A stretch of DNA of 64,000 nucleotides from Ciona intestinalis (GCF_000224145.3 NC_020172.2:2441962-2505961); one strand, 5' to 3'. Positions 35,499-54,849 are shown, counted from the first letter of the stretch. The notes: generated by a model from the letters alone, not told the origin. Translations and numbers: made by a program.

Positions 35499-38400
35499 AT
35501 GAACAACTTATGCAAGACACCTGTCGTCTTACTGCATGAAAACGAAGCGAAGCAGCAGACGCACGTTGATGGTTATGCTGCAAAGCGCAGAGACGAATTC
35601 TACCTACAACATTTAAAAGGTATGGTTGGGTGGGGGGAGGATAGTGCGCTTGTTTACTCAACAGGTTGTATTGTCTTTCTAGTGTAGCCCACGTGTAGCG
35701 TTTATGGGGTGGAGCGGTGTATGCGAGTAGAACGCCATGTAGTAACATCGGGTAAGATGGGATACTGTTTGCACCTAAATTTCATGTTTCCTGATCCTGT
35801 TTTGAACAATTACCAACGTTCTAGGTCTAGAGTTGTAAGAACACGGGTGTATATTTATTTCTGTGAATATTCTTTGCTTATTACTACCATTTGGGAAGGT
35901 AAAAGAAAAGGAAAAGGCGTCCCATCTTACCCCACTCCGCCCTACCCTACTATACAGTATAAACTGCATGTAAAGTGCATTGTTATTTGGTGTAAATAAA
36001 CCTAGCGTTGGCTCTATATGCTATTGATGCTTTTCGTAATGTAGCTTCGTGACGTTTTAAGCATGTTAATAGGGGTTTCACGTTGTCGCATATGTTTTTC
36101 GTTTAAACATGGGTAACAAATGGAAAGAGTTCGCGAGCGTGTCCAACTGTGTATATGAGATGTACACACATGTTATCGGTTAGGTTCGGCTATCGGGTTG
36201 GTTGCAGTGGGGCATAGTAGGTACCACCAACGAAGTTACTAACGTAAGCGGACACATGGTGTGTAAAACAGAACACAAATGTTTTACTTTTGACTCGCTA
36301 CGGGAAAAAAGTAGGTTACATACATTCAATTGAACCATACAGTTGAAGTTGCGTTCTCTTTTAAATGGTAAAGAACGTGGAAACCAGAGTTGACCGAAGC
36401 TCCGCGACATGTCCCATGATCACCCAAGCGTCCCAATCCGCACACATCGGCCTATATAGTTGCAAACAGTTTTGGTGTACCAGTTTTTCGATTAGTGAAC
36501 TAGATTGTCTCTGTCACAGGTACCGTTTGTTCATTGGAAGCACCATCGCATAAATCGACAAAATGTGGAACAGGATTACGTAAGTTTGTTTTGGCATGGC
36601 TCCTAATCTAAAAATTGAATTGATTTAAGATTTTTTAGCTTCCTAATTATTACAAACATGTAAATGTTAGAAACCTAAAGTCTTGTATGTCTTTTTTTTT
36701 ATTTTTAAGCAAAGTTGGCTTAATGTTCTGCATAAAATATTAGATTTATTTAATTTAGACTGCAAGGGATATTGGGATTTTATCTGAAATATTTTAAACC
36801 ACAGGCAATATAGTTGGATCCAATCCAGACTTCACTGTGGATGGATTTAACTATGACAAAAACAACAACAACTGCAGCGATGGATTGCTTCAAGGCAATA
36901 TATGCAAACAAAATGGAAGTTCAAAAACCAAGAAAACTTCTTCTGGATCCTCAAAAAGACGACGAAGTAATGGAAGAAAAGTCGCCATAGCTGCACCATC
37001 CTCTATTAGATCTTCTGTGAGCAAATTAGGAAGATGTGGTTTTGGTTCAACCAAGCGCAGTAGTGGAGATTCAAAGATTCAGAATTTGGCCAAGAGGTTT
37101 AGAAGCAGTGAGTACTTGGCAAGATCCCCCAATCTTTCTGAAAAGCCAGGATTTCAGAATGATTATCTTGGAATGAGCGAGACATGCGTCATGTATGATG
37201 ATTATGTTGTCATAGAGAAAAGCTCTGAAAAGTCCTATGTTCATTATTATGAAAAGTGGTCGAACGAATCAGATAAAAGTTCTCCAAATGCAAGCTTAGG
37301 TGAGAACATTTTATGAATTGCTTTGTGCAACAAGTACAATACATACACTAAAAAATTCCCCATAAAATAACCAGCTACAAAATGACATACGTGGTAACTA
37401 GATATGTAAAACAAAACACTTATGCTATAACAACTGCCATTACCCCGTCACTCAATTTATAAGTTTTATCGAACATTTCCGTAATGATGCTTTCGTCGCT
37501 ATAGCAACACCTGATAGCACACTGTACTGCTACGAGGAGGCCGCATTTGATGATAAATCGGTCACTGGGTGTGAGTTTAGTGATATTGGTCTTGCCATCT
37601 TTGCCGTGACATCTCTGGATAAGCTGGACATCCGCGATGTCTATTGGCAGATGAAAGCAAAAGAATATTACTCTCATCCTAGCACATCTCTTTGTGAACA
37701 AAAAATCGTAAGTAGAAATTTTAACAAAAACACTAAAAAAATTTTTTTCCAATTTAAAAAAAAAAACAAAAAAAATTTGGAAGGAAGTGAGTGAGTTTTT
37801 TTGTGATGGTGCAATTTATATAAAGGGTCTTTTGCGCACCACATGCAGTGACTTCATGCACCTCAGACCTGCCTACAAGTTTCTAAGTATGCAGTTTGTG
37901 TATAATTATTTTTTTTTCGGTATGGCTAACAGTATGGAACAGCCGGTTAGTGACCACTAAGTTAGAGTAATTGTCTTTAAATATCTTTTCACAATGACAT
38001 GTATTGTGCGGTGCCTGAAAAAATTATTCACCTACAAAGTAACATGCTTGGTAACTTGTAAGCTTGCACAAAGTGTATGAACATCCCTGTTATAACGACT
38101 GACGTCTTCCAGCCATCGAGGGTAAAGTAAGTTACATTCGTTCACATATTACAGAGACTGGGTTCAAGTCAGTAACCGCTATAGTTCAAACCTCAAAAAC
38201 AGGTTAATTTGATATTTATCCCAGATAACCCAGCGCTGTCGATTCATCTTGGTGGAATGGTTAGTGATGGTAACCCACCATTACAAGATACAAGGTGAAA
38301 CATTACATCTTGCTGTAAATATTCTTGATCGATATTTGGAGAGAGAATTTGTCACAATAAGAAAGAAATATCTTCAGTTGATTGGAATCACTAGCTTGCT

Positions 38401-39870
38401 TATTGCTGCTAAACAGGTGTGTGGAAGTTTTGTTGATAAATTTCACCACGGTAATATAAAGTTGCCTTTGTAATTGCTGTGGTCTTTTATCTGGTACTGT
38501 GGTAAAAGTAGGTCATTGGTTAGCCTTCATGATCTATCAACACTGAATTTCATGCACTGATTCTTGTAGCTCGATAGAGTTTTCGGATAAAGATAGAGTT
38601 TTCGGGTAAAATCTATCTATTCTATTTGTGTTAGTACTTATATAGCATTTATTTTGCATCATGATGTATATATTCTTATTCACCATTCAAGTTAATTGAA
38701 TAAGTATTACCAAAAAAATGTGATTCGAATATTAGATGGTGCTTCAAAAGCTTTTATTTTCTACCGTTTTTTATAAGATCCGTTGAAAACTTGAAACTTG
38801 TTGTATCTTTTCAGCTTGAAGTTGAAATTCCACCAGTTTCTGCCTGCTTGGGTCTTTGTAGAAACCTCTACACTCGCCCACAACTGCTATCATTGGAGCG
38901 TGTTCTGTTGATCACAATAGGATTTGATTTAAACGTTCCATCATCACACTTGTTCTATGACACCATTATCAGCATCCATTATGATGTTTACGTGCAGAAA
39001 TGTCATGTTGTGTTGGTGAAAGATGAACCAGCGGATGTACAAGAATATTTCATGTAAGTAACTGGGACCTAGTATGTTTTAAAAGTTATTGTCACTATAT
39101 GTACTAATGTGCTTATAATTACCCTTTTTCTTGGATTAGTTAATGCATTTTGCACAGTAGTTTCAGGCAGCACTTATCCGTAGCCCAAAGGTTAGGTTGA
39201 GTTGGGCCTAACATGGTCACTTTTGTGGCGTATGTCTTCTAGAGTAAGACACAACAAATGCACCAACTTAGTAGTTCCTTTCAGGTGGCCAAATTGTTAG
39301 CCATGTTTTACTCAATTTTTTTATAATTGATACAAAATTAAAGGTCTTAATTTTTAAAATCACCCAATGGTAGATGTTTTTTATGATTCTGTTTGCATAT
39401 AATACGATGACAATGTGACAGATACTCTTTGTTCATTGGAAGCACTGTCACTGTAACATAGAAAAAATGTATGTGTATATATAGTATTTACCTTCTTTTA
39501 TTTCAGTGCTTTGCTTTGTCTTGGTCGAAGTTTTCTTGAGAAGGGTCTCACCAACTACCAGTTTGTGCAGTTTCCTCCTTCTGTTGCTGCAAGAGCTGCC
39601 TTTCGTCTTTCTACTTCAATTCTAGATGAACCTGCATCTTCTGTTGGGTTAAAAGTCTTCCAAGATTACTCCTGGCCAAAATATGATTCCAGGGCATCTT
39701 TTAATGCTGGTTCCTGGGATGGAGTAACCATCACAGAGGAAGAGCTGTTGGAATATGAAGAGGAGAATGTCCTCTCTTGTCTCCACTCCATTAGATCCTT
39801 GTATGATGAAGCTGAGCTGAAGAGTTTCAGTAGATCAACAGCTGCGTTTGTTCCCAAGTATCTCTACTGA
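35499..39870 (+). CDS. CCNO: Cyclin, closest to cyclin O
   Basis: Exons: 35499-35619, 36520-36579, 36805-37299, 37505-37707, 38225-38416, 38815-39053, 39507-39870; about 557 residues, phase consistent. The cyclin N box includes ITQRCRFILVEWLVMV, ETLHLAVNILDRYL and LQLIGITSLLIAAKQLEVEI. The KQ(L/V)EVxxP segment resembles vertebrate cyclin O rather than A/B cyclins, which have KFEE there. The C box follows (LLCLGRSFLEKGLTNYQFVQ). A long basic, Ser-rich N-terminus (SSKRRRSNGRK) could be nuclear. Cyclin O is known for centriole amplification in multiciliated cells; a role here is only inferred. Exon 1 was chosen because its phase and start fit; exon 2 (60 bases, phase 1-1) could be skipped without frame loss. 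A B-type or orphan cyclin is the alternative. Confidence 0.82.
35739..35954 (+). mobile_element. MITE copy, mixed ends
   Basis: 'Tcgggtaagatgggatactg' to 'gcgtcccatcttaccccact', ending ctactata. It lies in cyclin intron 1 with the family interior 'gttttgaacaattaccaacg'. Confidence 0.85.
37830..38140. mobile_element. Two SINE (tail type 1) fragments in opposite orientation
   Basis: 37830-37975 reads as the tail in minus orientation ('ctaacagtatggaaca', 'ttagtgaccact'). 38015-38140 reads in plus ('cacctacaaagtaacatgct', 'ggtaacttgtaagc', 'gtgtatgaacatccctgtta'). Both are in the cyclin intron before 38225. Confidence 0.5.
39411..39470 (+). repeat. Diverged copy of cyclin exon 2 in a later intron
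   Basis: 'Gacagatactctttgttcat' followed by 'tggaagcact' resembles the acceptor and start of exon 2 (cacaggtaccgtttgttcat, tggaagcacc at 36514-36545), and weaker similarity continues to 'aaaatgt'. A still weaker match (gattggaagcgatacca) is at 44700. Confidence 0.55.
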
Positions 39871-41244
39871 GGTATGGTGTAAAAATAGCTTAGCAAATTG
39901 ATGGATTATTTGGAATGTGTTTACCAAGATTGTAAATATCATGTTGGACAATTTGTGTTTTCTGTGTTTGATTACTTATCTGCCTTGTTACCGTTGTAGA
40001 AATTTAGGTAAAATTTAATTCACTAAAAAAATTGTCAGTTAGGTTCAAGTTTTCTTTGTTGCTTATTGTTCTCTTACTTTCCTTATTATTCTTGTTGTTT
40101 GTTTGCACTTTATCGTCACAATTCCTTCTTTCTTTTAACTCGGACGGTGTCGAGTTTACCTATCCGATTGTGACTTCAGTTTGGACAATTTACTTCTTTT
40201 CCAACTCTTTATCCCGGGTAATTAACCGTGACCCCATGTTTTATTAAAATAAATCAAGTACAGGTGCAGTAAATAACACTAACACCATTATTACCCATTA
40301 TACACATGGGCGTATACAGCGAATATTTCAAAGTTCGGAGGGAATATTTTAGTGTCATACAGATTTGCTGCAATAGAAAACTTAAAATTAATGATCTTTG
40401 AATGTTGTATCTAGTAATGCTTTAGTTGCAAATTGTGTAGCGTGATTTGTTTGATATTTCTTCCGGTACTGCCATGACCATTTTCTGCAGTGTTGCCTAT
40501 GCTGTGAGTTGGCTGTTTGTTTCTTTGTGTTGTTTGTTGTTATTTCTTCCATATCTAAATAAAGCAGAACAAGCAATCATGTTGTATTTGTTTAACCTTT
40601 TTTCTACTCAGTTTACCCAAATGGTTTCTTCACCAAAGTGTGCTTTACCACACTAGTCTGTCTCTCTACTGTCGGCAAAACCATTTGCAAATAGAAACTT
40701 TATGAACTTCAACCTGTTGTTTGAGACATGCGATTATAAAGTCCAATAGGTCTGCCCTTTTTCTGTTGCGCAAACATTTTGCTGTCAGTTATATTTAGTT
40801 TGATTTATGGTTACTCTGCTGTGGATCAAACGCTACTTCTTATGAAAGTGTGTGGGTAAGAGACGGTATTAAAAAGCCATAAATTGGTATCTTGTGTTGG
40901 CTGGTAAACAAACCTGAAGAGCAAAACTGTCAGCTGAACTGGCTTGTCACCGCTCAGAAGAAAAATGAACCACTAATCAAACTACGGAGCTTCAGTTTAG
41001 GTTCGTACGTTTGATAAATTTTATTTTAAAAAGGTCAGTTTGGGAAATTATTAATAAAATTCGATATTTTGCTGTTTATTTTAAAGGAGAACAGATTGTG
41101 TGTGTACATAGTTTTGGAGGTAATGGTATTGGGGTGTTTGGATAACCAGTATCCCTACATTGTGTAACCAAACATATGTGAAACATTTTATCTTACAGGA
41201 GCAGCTGACCACATCAGTTTTGTTCAGTAACTGCGAAGACGAAA
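39871..41244. other. Intergenic region between cyclin and coiled-coil genes
   Basis: This holds the cyclin 3' UTR and the upstream region of the next gene. An acceptor-like 'tttatcttacag' ends at 41198, 46 bases before the next start codon. No other gene or repeat could be assigned. Confidence 0.55.
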
Positions 41245-43826
41245 ATGGAGAATAGGAAAATAAGTTCAGAATTGCGACCACAGTCTGCTCATCCAAGAAG
41301 AATAGGAGTAACTGATGCACCAAATATTACTTCTGTGAGTAGAAGATTTTGTGTGCATGTCACTGTAATGTTGTTACTGTTTTACAGTGGTGGAAATAGC
41401 TTAATTAATACCACCTTTTTTTATATACCTATACATTGGTGTTGAACACCTGTTTTATTATTTATGAATATATAATCTTTCGGCTACAGATGTAGAAGTG
41501 GCCTCACATTGGTTTTAAAATATTTGTTTCATATGCTACATACGTGGTAACTTGTAAGCCGACATGAGGTGTATGAAAGAACATCCCTGTCTTAATGGCT
41601 CATTGCCCCAATATGTCAGGATAAATAAGTTACATTCATTAATTTAAGCACATTGGCTGTCATTTTTTATTACCAGGGTTTAAAACATTGCTGTTTTTTT
41701 TTATTTATTGTGATTGATTCCTACAGAATGAGGGCCACAGGAAAGTAAGCACTGGTAGAAATGGACGAAGAAAAAGTTTAACATTTGAAGAATGGAGTCT
41801 TGCTGTTGAGGAGAGAGACAAACAGAAAAGGAGGCAAATGTTTGATGTGAGTAATTGTATTATACGATTCCCATCTTATACTTTTCGGTTTAAAAGCTAA
41901 AATCATCTTCAGTTATGTTAGAAGATACCAGAAAAAACATGTTTTATGCATTTATATAATTGTCAATTATCACCAAATTGTCCAAATTTCAAATGTTTGC
42001 AATTATATGTCCAAAAAGTAGATGTCAAATTTTGGTTTTGCATGTTTTGTGGTCTGTAACCTCAAAATTTTCATGTTTATTCTGTATGTCTCATATAATA
42101 TAGAAAAAGTTAAAAAACAACTATAAATTAACACTGAAAGAATTGCCTGCAGTTTGCAAGTCTGTTGCCCACAGTCTGTTCTAACTATAACAGACTCTCT
42201 GGTGACCTAATTTTATTTTATAGCTTTTTGTGTAGCGCAACTGTATAAATATGGCACCTATATTAAACTAGCATAGGTAGACCCAATGTTTTGCATTGGT
42301 TTAAAGTCCAGGATAAATAAAAGAAGTTTTTTTTTTCTATTTTTAGTGTGCCATGAGTGATGAGTCTATCTTTAGGAATTTTGTTTTCAACATTTCTGTT
42401 GTAAAATAGAAGTTGTAGTCGGTTTCATTTCAAAATATTGACTTTAGGTTTTACAAGTGTTTGTTAAGTGGTATAAGGTTCAAGATAGTTACTACTGTTT
42501 GAAATCTAAATTTTATTCAGTATGGATGTTTTTGCCCCAATATGATACAGATATAGTGCTGTTTATTTTAAGGTCTCATATTTAAGTGAAAATGATATAT
42601 TTAAACATTACCCAGTTTTCTTTAATAAACTCACATACATATTTAGTTACCACATTATATTTAGTACCGCAAACCAGTGTGTTGAAGCAGCTATGCTCTT
42701 TACATGTGGTGCAAGTAGTCAACATATATCATAGTTTTGTTTGTTGCTCATATTTGCTGTTGTGGCATAAGAACATTCATTTAAACTCGCATGGCCCCAA
42801 TAAAACAACTGTTGCTGCCACAAATGTTTGCTTGTTTGTTCAATAAGCTTTTGAGGGCTGATTAATCTGTTTACTGTCTTAGGTCCGCAACAAGGAGAAA
42901 GGAAGTCGTAAAAATAGTTTGACATTTGATGAGTGGAATCAACTTGTGGAAGAGAAGCAAAAACAGGAGCAAAGGAAAAGGGCAGAAATTGAGAGAATAA
43001 ACAAAGAAAAGAAGGCAGCTCTTGAGGAGCAAAAGTTTGGAAGAAAGATAAGTTTTGAGCAATGGATGGATCAGAAATCAAATCAAAAAGAGTCAAAAAT
43101 TGGGGTCAGTGTTTTCTTTTTGTGGTTTTTAAACTAGTGTAGACAATTCCTCTTAACTGATACCCTTATTTAAAAACTAACCCTAAAAGTTGGCTGTCAT
43201 TTGGTATGGCCGGAGGTTTTAAAAAACGTTTTTCTTTCAGTTTAATTTAACTCGTTTTATTTTCATGCTTAAATTAATTTGTTTAAGACAAAGTCTCTAA
43301 AATCAGGCTGCATGGGCTGTTAATTTGTGCTAATTCTTTAGGTTGCGTTGTATAAAGATTTTCTAATTAGAAAAAAGAAGTTTGACGGTGTTGCTCTTTT
43401 TGCAATTTATTTGTATAGAACCGACGTATTTTACGTTTGTTATAATAGCTACCTGGCAGCAACGGGTTGTTCATTAATTACAATAATTAGAATTGTGCAA
43501 TCTAAATCTTGTAGGCGAGCCAAGGCAGGCGCTCCAGTATTGCTGGGGTTAATGAAAAAGAGTTTGAAAAACGGGATAAAGAAGAAATTGAAAAAGCTTT
43601 TCAAAAATGGCTTTTGAAAAAAGAAGAAGAAAAGCTTTCAGACGAGGAACATAAACTTTGGCTGGCGCTTCACCCGCCGAAGAAAACTGCAACAAAAAAG
43701 AATTCAAGTCACGGGCCTCCGTCAACTTTGGTTAGAAAGTTAAGCAAAGACTCGTCCAATCCACAAGTTCGACGAAGCTCTGCCCCAAGTCGGCCTTACC
43801 AAGGAAAAGCGATCATTGCGCAATAA
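41245..43826 (+). CDS. Small basic coiled-coil protein with repeated Trp motifs
   Basis: Exons 41245-41334, 41727-41846, 42883-43104 and 43515-43826 give 247 residues in one phase. I do not recognise the orthologue with confidence. The protein is highly charged and mostly helical. A motif of the form (aromatic)-x-x-W within charged helices recurs four times: SLTFEEWSLAVEERDK, SLTFDEWNQLVEEKQK, KISFEQWMDQKSNQK and KAFQKWLLKKEEEK. Such F/W-plus-Lys/Glu helices are known from microtubule-associated coiled-coil families such as MAP9 and CCDC181, so cytoskeletal or ciliary binding is possible but unproven. The tail is Ser/Arg/Pro-rich (RRSSAPSRPYQGK). There is no signal peptide or membrane segment. 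Confidence 0.82.
41525..41640 (+). mobile_element. SINE (tail type 1) fragment
   Basis: 'Tacatacgtggtaacttgta', 'gaggtgtatgaaagaacatc' and 'gataaataagttacattcat' match the type 1 tail. It lies in the first intron of the coiled-coil gene. Confidence 0.6.
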
Positions 43827-43844
43827 ACCTAACTTACATTATAT

Positions 43845-44046
43845 ATATAGTAGCCTACTGTGGGATAGGATGGTTACTGTTCACACCTGAAATTCCATAT
43901 TTCTTAATCGTGTTGTTGACATTTTACAATGTTTTTTTTGAGTCGTGAGGGTGCGGTTATACAATTCTTTGAATGTTCTTTGTTAACTACCAATAGAACG
44001 ATAAAAGAGAATAAATACATCGACCATTTTAACCCGACCTACTACA
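43845..44046 (+). mobile_element. MITE copy, diverged
   Basis: Interior 'cttaatcgtgttgttgacat' and 'ttgttaactaccaat' match the family; the ends are GATGGTTACTG-like and CGACCATTTTAACCC-like. Confidence 0.75.
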
Positions 44047-44048
44047 GG

Positions 44049-44242
44049 TATAGTACTGTGGGGTAATATGGGACACATGTAGCACATGTTATCCAAAAAT
44101 CCTGATTGTGTTTTAAACAATTAACAGCAGTCTATGGTAGTCGTGAGAATACAGTTTTACAAAAATTGAAATGTTTTTTGCTTACTACCAAACGAATACA
44201 AATATGTAATGCGAATGTGTCGTATCCCCCCACCCTACTATA
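44049..44242 (+). mobile_element. MITE copy adjoining the previous one
   Basis: 'Tatagtactgtggggtaata' to 'cccccaccctactata', only two bases after the copy at 43845, suggesting head-to-tail insertion at a TA-rich junction. Confidence 0.85.
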
Positions 44243-44428
44243 CATATATATTGTACGAACATTTTATTTTATCAAAAACCATATACTTACCATATTAATT
44301 CGATGTAATATTGATGGTCAATATCTGAAACGGTAGATTGATTAACCATATTTTTATCGAATTTTCTGCTGATTTTATTAATAAATTAAAATGTGTATGG
44401 CTTAGCTATGGGCCAAATAAAACTGCTA

Positions 44429-44622
44429 TATAGTGCTGTGGGTTGAGATGGGACGCCATTAGCACATTATATTCAAATGTCCTGATCGTGTTTTAAACAA
44501 TTAATAACGGTATATGGGAGTGAGGTTAAGGCTTTATAATTCTTTGAATGTTCTTTGTTTGCTACCAAATGTGATAGGAAAATAGAATGAAAAGCTGTCC
44601 TATCTTCCCCCACCCTACTATA
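44429..44622 (+). mobile_element. MITE copy
   Basis: 'Tatagtgctgtgggttgaga' to 'cttcccccaccctactata' with the interior 'cctgatcgtgttttaaacaa'. Confidence 0.88.
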
Positions 44623-44896
44623 CTTGTACGTTGTTGAGTACACATGAGGATCTATCAATTTTTGTTTTTAAAATTGTATTCTCGCATAGAGTTTACTGTG
44701 GATTGGAAGCGATACCATAAATCCCACAGCCTCTTCGTCTAATAAGCAAATACCACGTGTGTTGTGCAAAATCGTTCATAAAACCATAACACAGATATAA
44801 CTTTTATTTTATGGAATACAATATCGAAGGTTAGTATTTAAAAGAATCTGAAGCAGGAAATTAACAGCAAAAAAAAAAACAGTCGTTAAAACACGA

Positions 44897-44985
44897 TATA
44901 GTAGGGTGGGGAAGATGGGACACCGCTTATTCCAATTTCTCGATCAATTTGGTAGTAAACAAAGAACGTCCTCCGCCCCACTATA
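44897..44985 (-). mobile_element. Internally deleted MITE copy (about 90 bases)
   Basis: It keeps 'tatagtagggtggggaagat', 'atttggtagtaaacaaagaa' and 'ccgccccactata' but lacks the central half. Confidence 0.8.
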
Positions 44986-45261
44986 CTAAAGGTAATTGAG
45001 TAAAAGTGTCGAATGAAAGCGTGATTGCTAAACCCAAGGTGCAATGTAAATTATACTTTAAACCCACAAGTAACTAAACTCGTAAACGTGTAGTTTCACA
45101 GAGGGTTTTTAGATGATAACGTGTTTTGTGTTTGTCTTGCTTGTCATATATAGTAAACGTGTAAAACGAAATAAAAAGCGTACAAAAAACTCCTTGTTTA
45201 CTACAAAGTTGGGCAACACAATGGTCCATCTTACCCGGACCTACAAGATACTACCTGATCC

Positions 45262-45372
45262 ATGTCTTGTCCAAGTTTTGTCACGTTTTTTCCCCCATGT
45301 TTTGTCCAAGTTCTGTCTTTGTTATGCTTTGTTCGTCGATTTTTGTCTATGTTTTTTTGTCCATGTTTTATC
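45262..45372 (+). repeat. Degenerate short repeat (ttgtccaagttttgtc)
   Basis: Irregular copies of 'catgttttgtccaagtt' and 'ttttgtcc' lie upstream of XYLB. There is no clean period. Confidence 0.4.
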
Positions 45373-45475
45373 ATAGAGGGCGCCATGCGGGTAGTTCTTT
45401 AAAGGGAAATTCCCACAATCAATTTCACCCAATCTGACTTTAATATCTAATTCAGGAATTCCATCAGTTTTAACA

Positions 45476-52523
<7,048 letters not shown>

Positions 52524-52789
52524 TAATTAAATGTATTAATGCCTTCAGGAAAATTAGTTTGATTTAATTTTTATATGACATTAATTTGCCTTTTCAGTGT
52601 ATGTTTAATTATTTTTTTTGTTTATGAAGCAAAAATATTAAATAAGTTTTTGGTTTGAAATGTAATTTTGAATTTCGTGCAATCTATTATTGCAAATGTA
52701 ATTAGTGTTATTTCTAATCGTGCAATAAAAACGGCGTTGGAAAGTATGAATGAATGAATGTGCTTACTTATTTATTTTCGCGTAGTCAG

Positions 52790-53170
52790 GCAACGACATT
52801 CGTTATAACACGGGTGTTCTATTTCATACACTTAATGGCCGCTTACGAGTTACCATCAATAAATTAGGGGTAACTAGGTTTTTAGATTTTTTTAAAAAAC
52901 ATAGCTGAAAAAAATTAACTCATAACGGGGCGCTAGTTTGTCGAAATTGGACAGGAAAACACATATGCCTAAATGGTAGCAGGGTCAAGCCTAGAACTTA
53001 TATTCTCTTAACTGGAGACAGGGACCACATCGGCGAATGAATGAATGTACTTACTTTATGCTCGTGTGGCCGGAAAATGACAGCAGTTATAACATGGGTG
53101 TTTTGTTTTATACACCTCGTGATATTACGAGTTACCATATGCATGTTACTTTGTTGATAATTTTTGTTGT
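52790..53170 (-). mobile_element. Two consecutive SINE (tail type 1) copies
   Basis: 52790-53030 and 53040-53170 both begin with 'ttcgttataacacgggtgtt'- or 'cagttataacatgggtgttt'-like tails in minus orientation. The second is tail only. Confidence 0.6.
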
Positions 53171-53464
53171 CGAAGTTCTACTGCCGTGTTCATATTGTTG
53201 CATTAACCTATTGCTCATCGTGTATGGTTACCAAGTAACCAACTTTGCGGATTTTTATATTGGCAAAACTATTAGTGACCACTGAAAACATTTCCGCCAC
53301 CCTACTACATCAATGTCGATGTGTAAATATATTCGCCGACATTGATATAGTATATAGAGACTGACGATGCCGAAATATATTAGGCGAAATATATTTCTCA
53401 ATTACCATTAGCGGTTGGACTTGATTTTTGTTGGTTACGTTTTCGTAACACCAGATCTTTACTG

Positions 53465-53655
53465 TATAGTAGGGTAAGGGAAAACGGGACACTTTCTCAT
53501 TATATTGTCTTGTCCCATTTGGTAGTAAACAAAGAAAATTCAAAGAATTATAAAACCATATCTTCACGACTCCCATAGACCGTTTAAATGTTTAACAATT
53601 AGGATGTTTGGATATTTTTTGTTAAAAGTGTCCCATCTTCCCCCACCCTACTTTA
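53465..53655 (-). mobile_element. MITE copy, GGGACA-type ends
   Basis: 'Tatagtagggtaagggaaaa' to 'gtgtcccatcttcccccacc'; interior in reverse orientation ('catttggtagtaaacaaaga'). Confidence 0.87.
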
Positions 53656-53749
53656 TATATATATTCAGTCTTATTAGGAATTATTAGAAAAAATTATTAG
53701 AAAACAGTCCCTCACCCTACTTTATATATCAATGTCGGTGTGTATATAT

Positions 53750-53912
53750 ATTCAAATCGGTAGCACATAATATTCGAATATTCCGATCGTTTGAAACAAT
53801 TACCAACGGTCTATAGTAGTCGCGGTTTTATAATCCTTTAAATGCTCTTTGTTTACTATCAAATGGAATGAGAGAATAGAAAGAAAAGATATTCCATCCT
53901 AATATATATATA
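53750..53912 (+). mobile_element. MITE copy, left end lost
   Basis: It has the interior 'gtagcacataatattcgaat' and 'tttgtttactatcaaatgga', then 'atattccatcct'. Confidence 0.7.
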
Positions 53913-54580
53913 GACAGCATCAGAGCGTACGCACTGACCGCTGTGCATGTATTAATAGATATACTACTCTGTACCTGAAACATATTATGAACAAATGCTA
54001 ATGACAATATCGAAAAAGCAGATATTTAATATAAATCTAGATAACAATATTTTGAACGATTTTAAATTACAAAATAATTTGCATTTTACCAAATTAAAAC
54101 GAACTCTCATACTAAAAAACTTTGAAGATATGAAAAAAAGTTGTAAAAATATACACGTCTTCACAAGTTTTATGTATGTACATAAACAAAAACCGTATTT
54201 CAACCGGAACCGACTGGATTGTTATGAAAACGATATATTTTTTTAAGTTTACCAGGCGTTTTTTGAGTGGCGAAAACTTTAAAATCGTAGGTTGGAATAA
54301 TATAATTGCCTTGTTATCTGAATCAACTAATTTCAGAAGTTCTAGAAATCCAGCCTTAGCGTAAATTATATAATTTTACAGCTTTAATTGGGAAGTATTG
54401 TTGCGAAGATTGGTAAGAACAAATGGTCGTATTAGTGGCCATAAATGCACCAAAGGGTTTTTACCAATAAAAATAAAAACTACAAAAAAACATGTGCAAA
54501 AACATCATAATATTTACAAGAGGTTTGTTACTTAATAATGTGGAATATTAAACATATTCGGCAGTTATAGGTAATACAAG

Positions 54581-54784
54581 TATAGTACTGTGGGGTAAGA
54601 TAGATACTGTTAGCACATAATATCCAATGTTTCCTAATCGTCTTTTGAGAAATTAACAGCAATTAACAATATTTTAGAGTCATGAGGATATGTTTAAATG
54701 ATGCTGTGAAAGTTCTTAGATTACTACCAAATGGAACGACAAAAGAGAATTAATCATGGACCATCTTACCCCAACCTACTATAT
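54581..54784 (+). mobile_element. MITE copy, GGATAC-type ends
   Basis: 'Tatagtactgtggggtaaga' then 'tagatactgttagcac', to 'ggaccatcttaccccaacct' and actata. This is the second end-sequence type. Confidence 0.85.
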
Positions 54785-54849
54785 ATTTTGCCCGGTACCA
54801 ACAGCACCAGAACATTAAATACATTTTGCGTTTATATTGTTTCGACGTT

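Larger units (their letters stand above)
43827..45475. other. Intergenic MITE cluster upstream of XYLB
   Basis: Four MITEs (43845, 44049, 44429, 44897) occupy much of 1.1 kb. A 'tttgtccaagttttgtc' near-repeat lies at 45262-45372. No gene is seen. Confidence 0.65.
52524..54849. other. Intergenic region between convergent XYLB and ankyrin genes
   Basis: It is made largely of SINE fragments (52790-53170) and MITEs (53465, 53750, 54581). 53309-53347 has a 9-base inverted repeat (tcaatgtcg / cgacattga). No gene is seen; 54000-54360 is AT-rich without support. Confidence 0.65.

Noticed and set aside
36563-36579. Cyclin start codon at 36563 (MWNRIT)
   Set aside because: Its phase does not fit the exon at 36805; exon 35499-35619 joined to 36520-36579 keeps frame throughout.
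40032-40656. Hydrophobic, Leu/Phe/Ser-rich frames downstream of the cyclin gene
   Set aside because: No splice partners, no similarity, composition typical of T-rich non-coding DNA.
53985-54364. Lys/Asn-rich frames between MITEs
   Set aside because: Composition of AT-rich DNA, no homology, no splice context.
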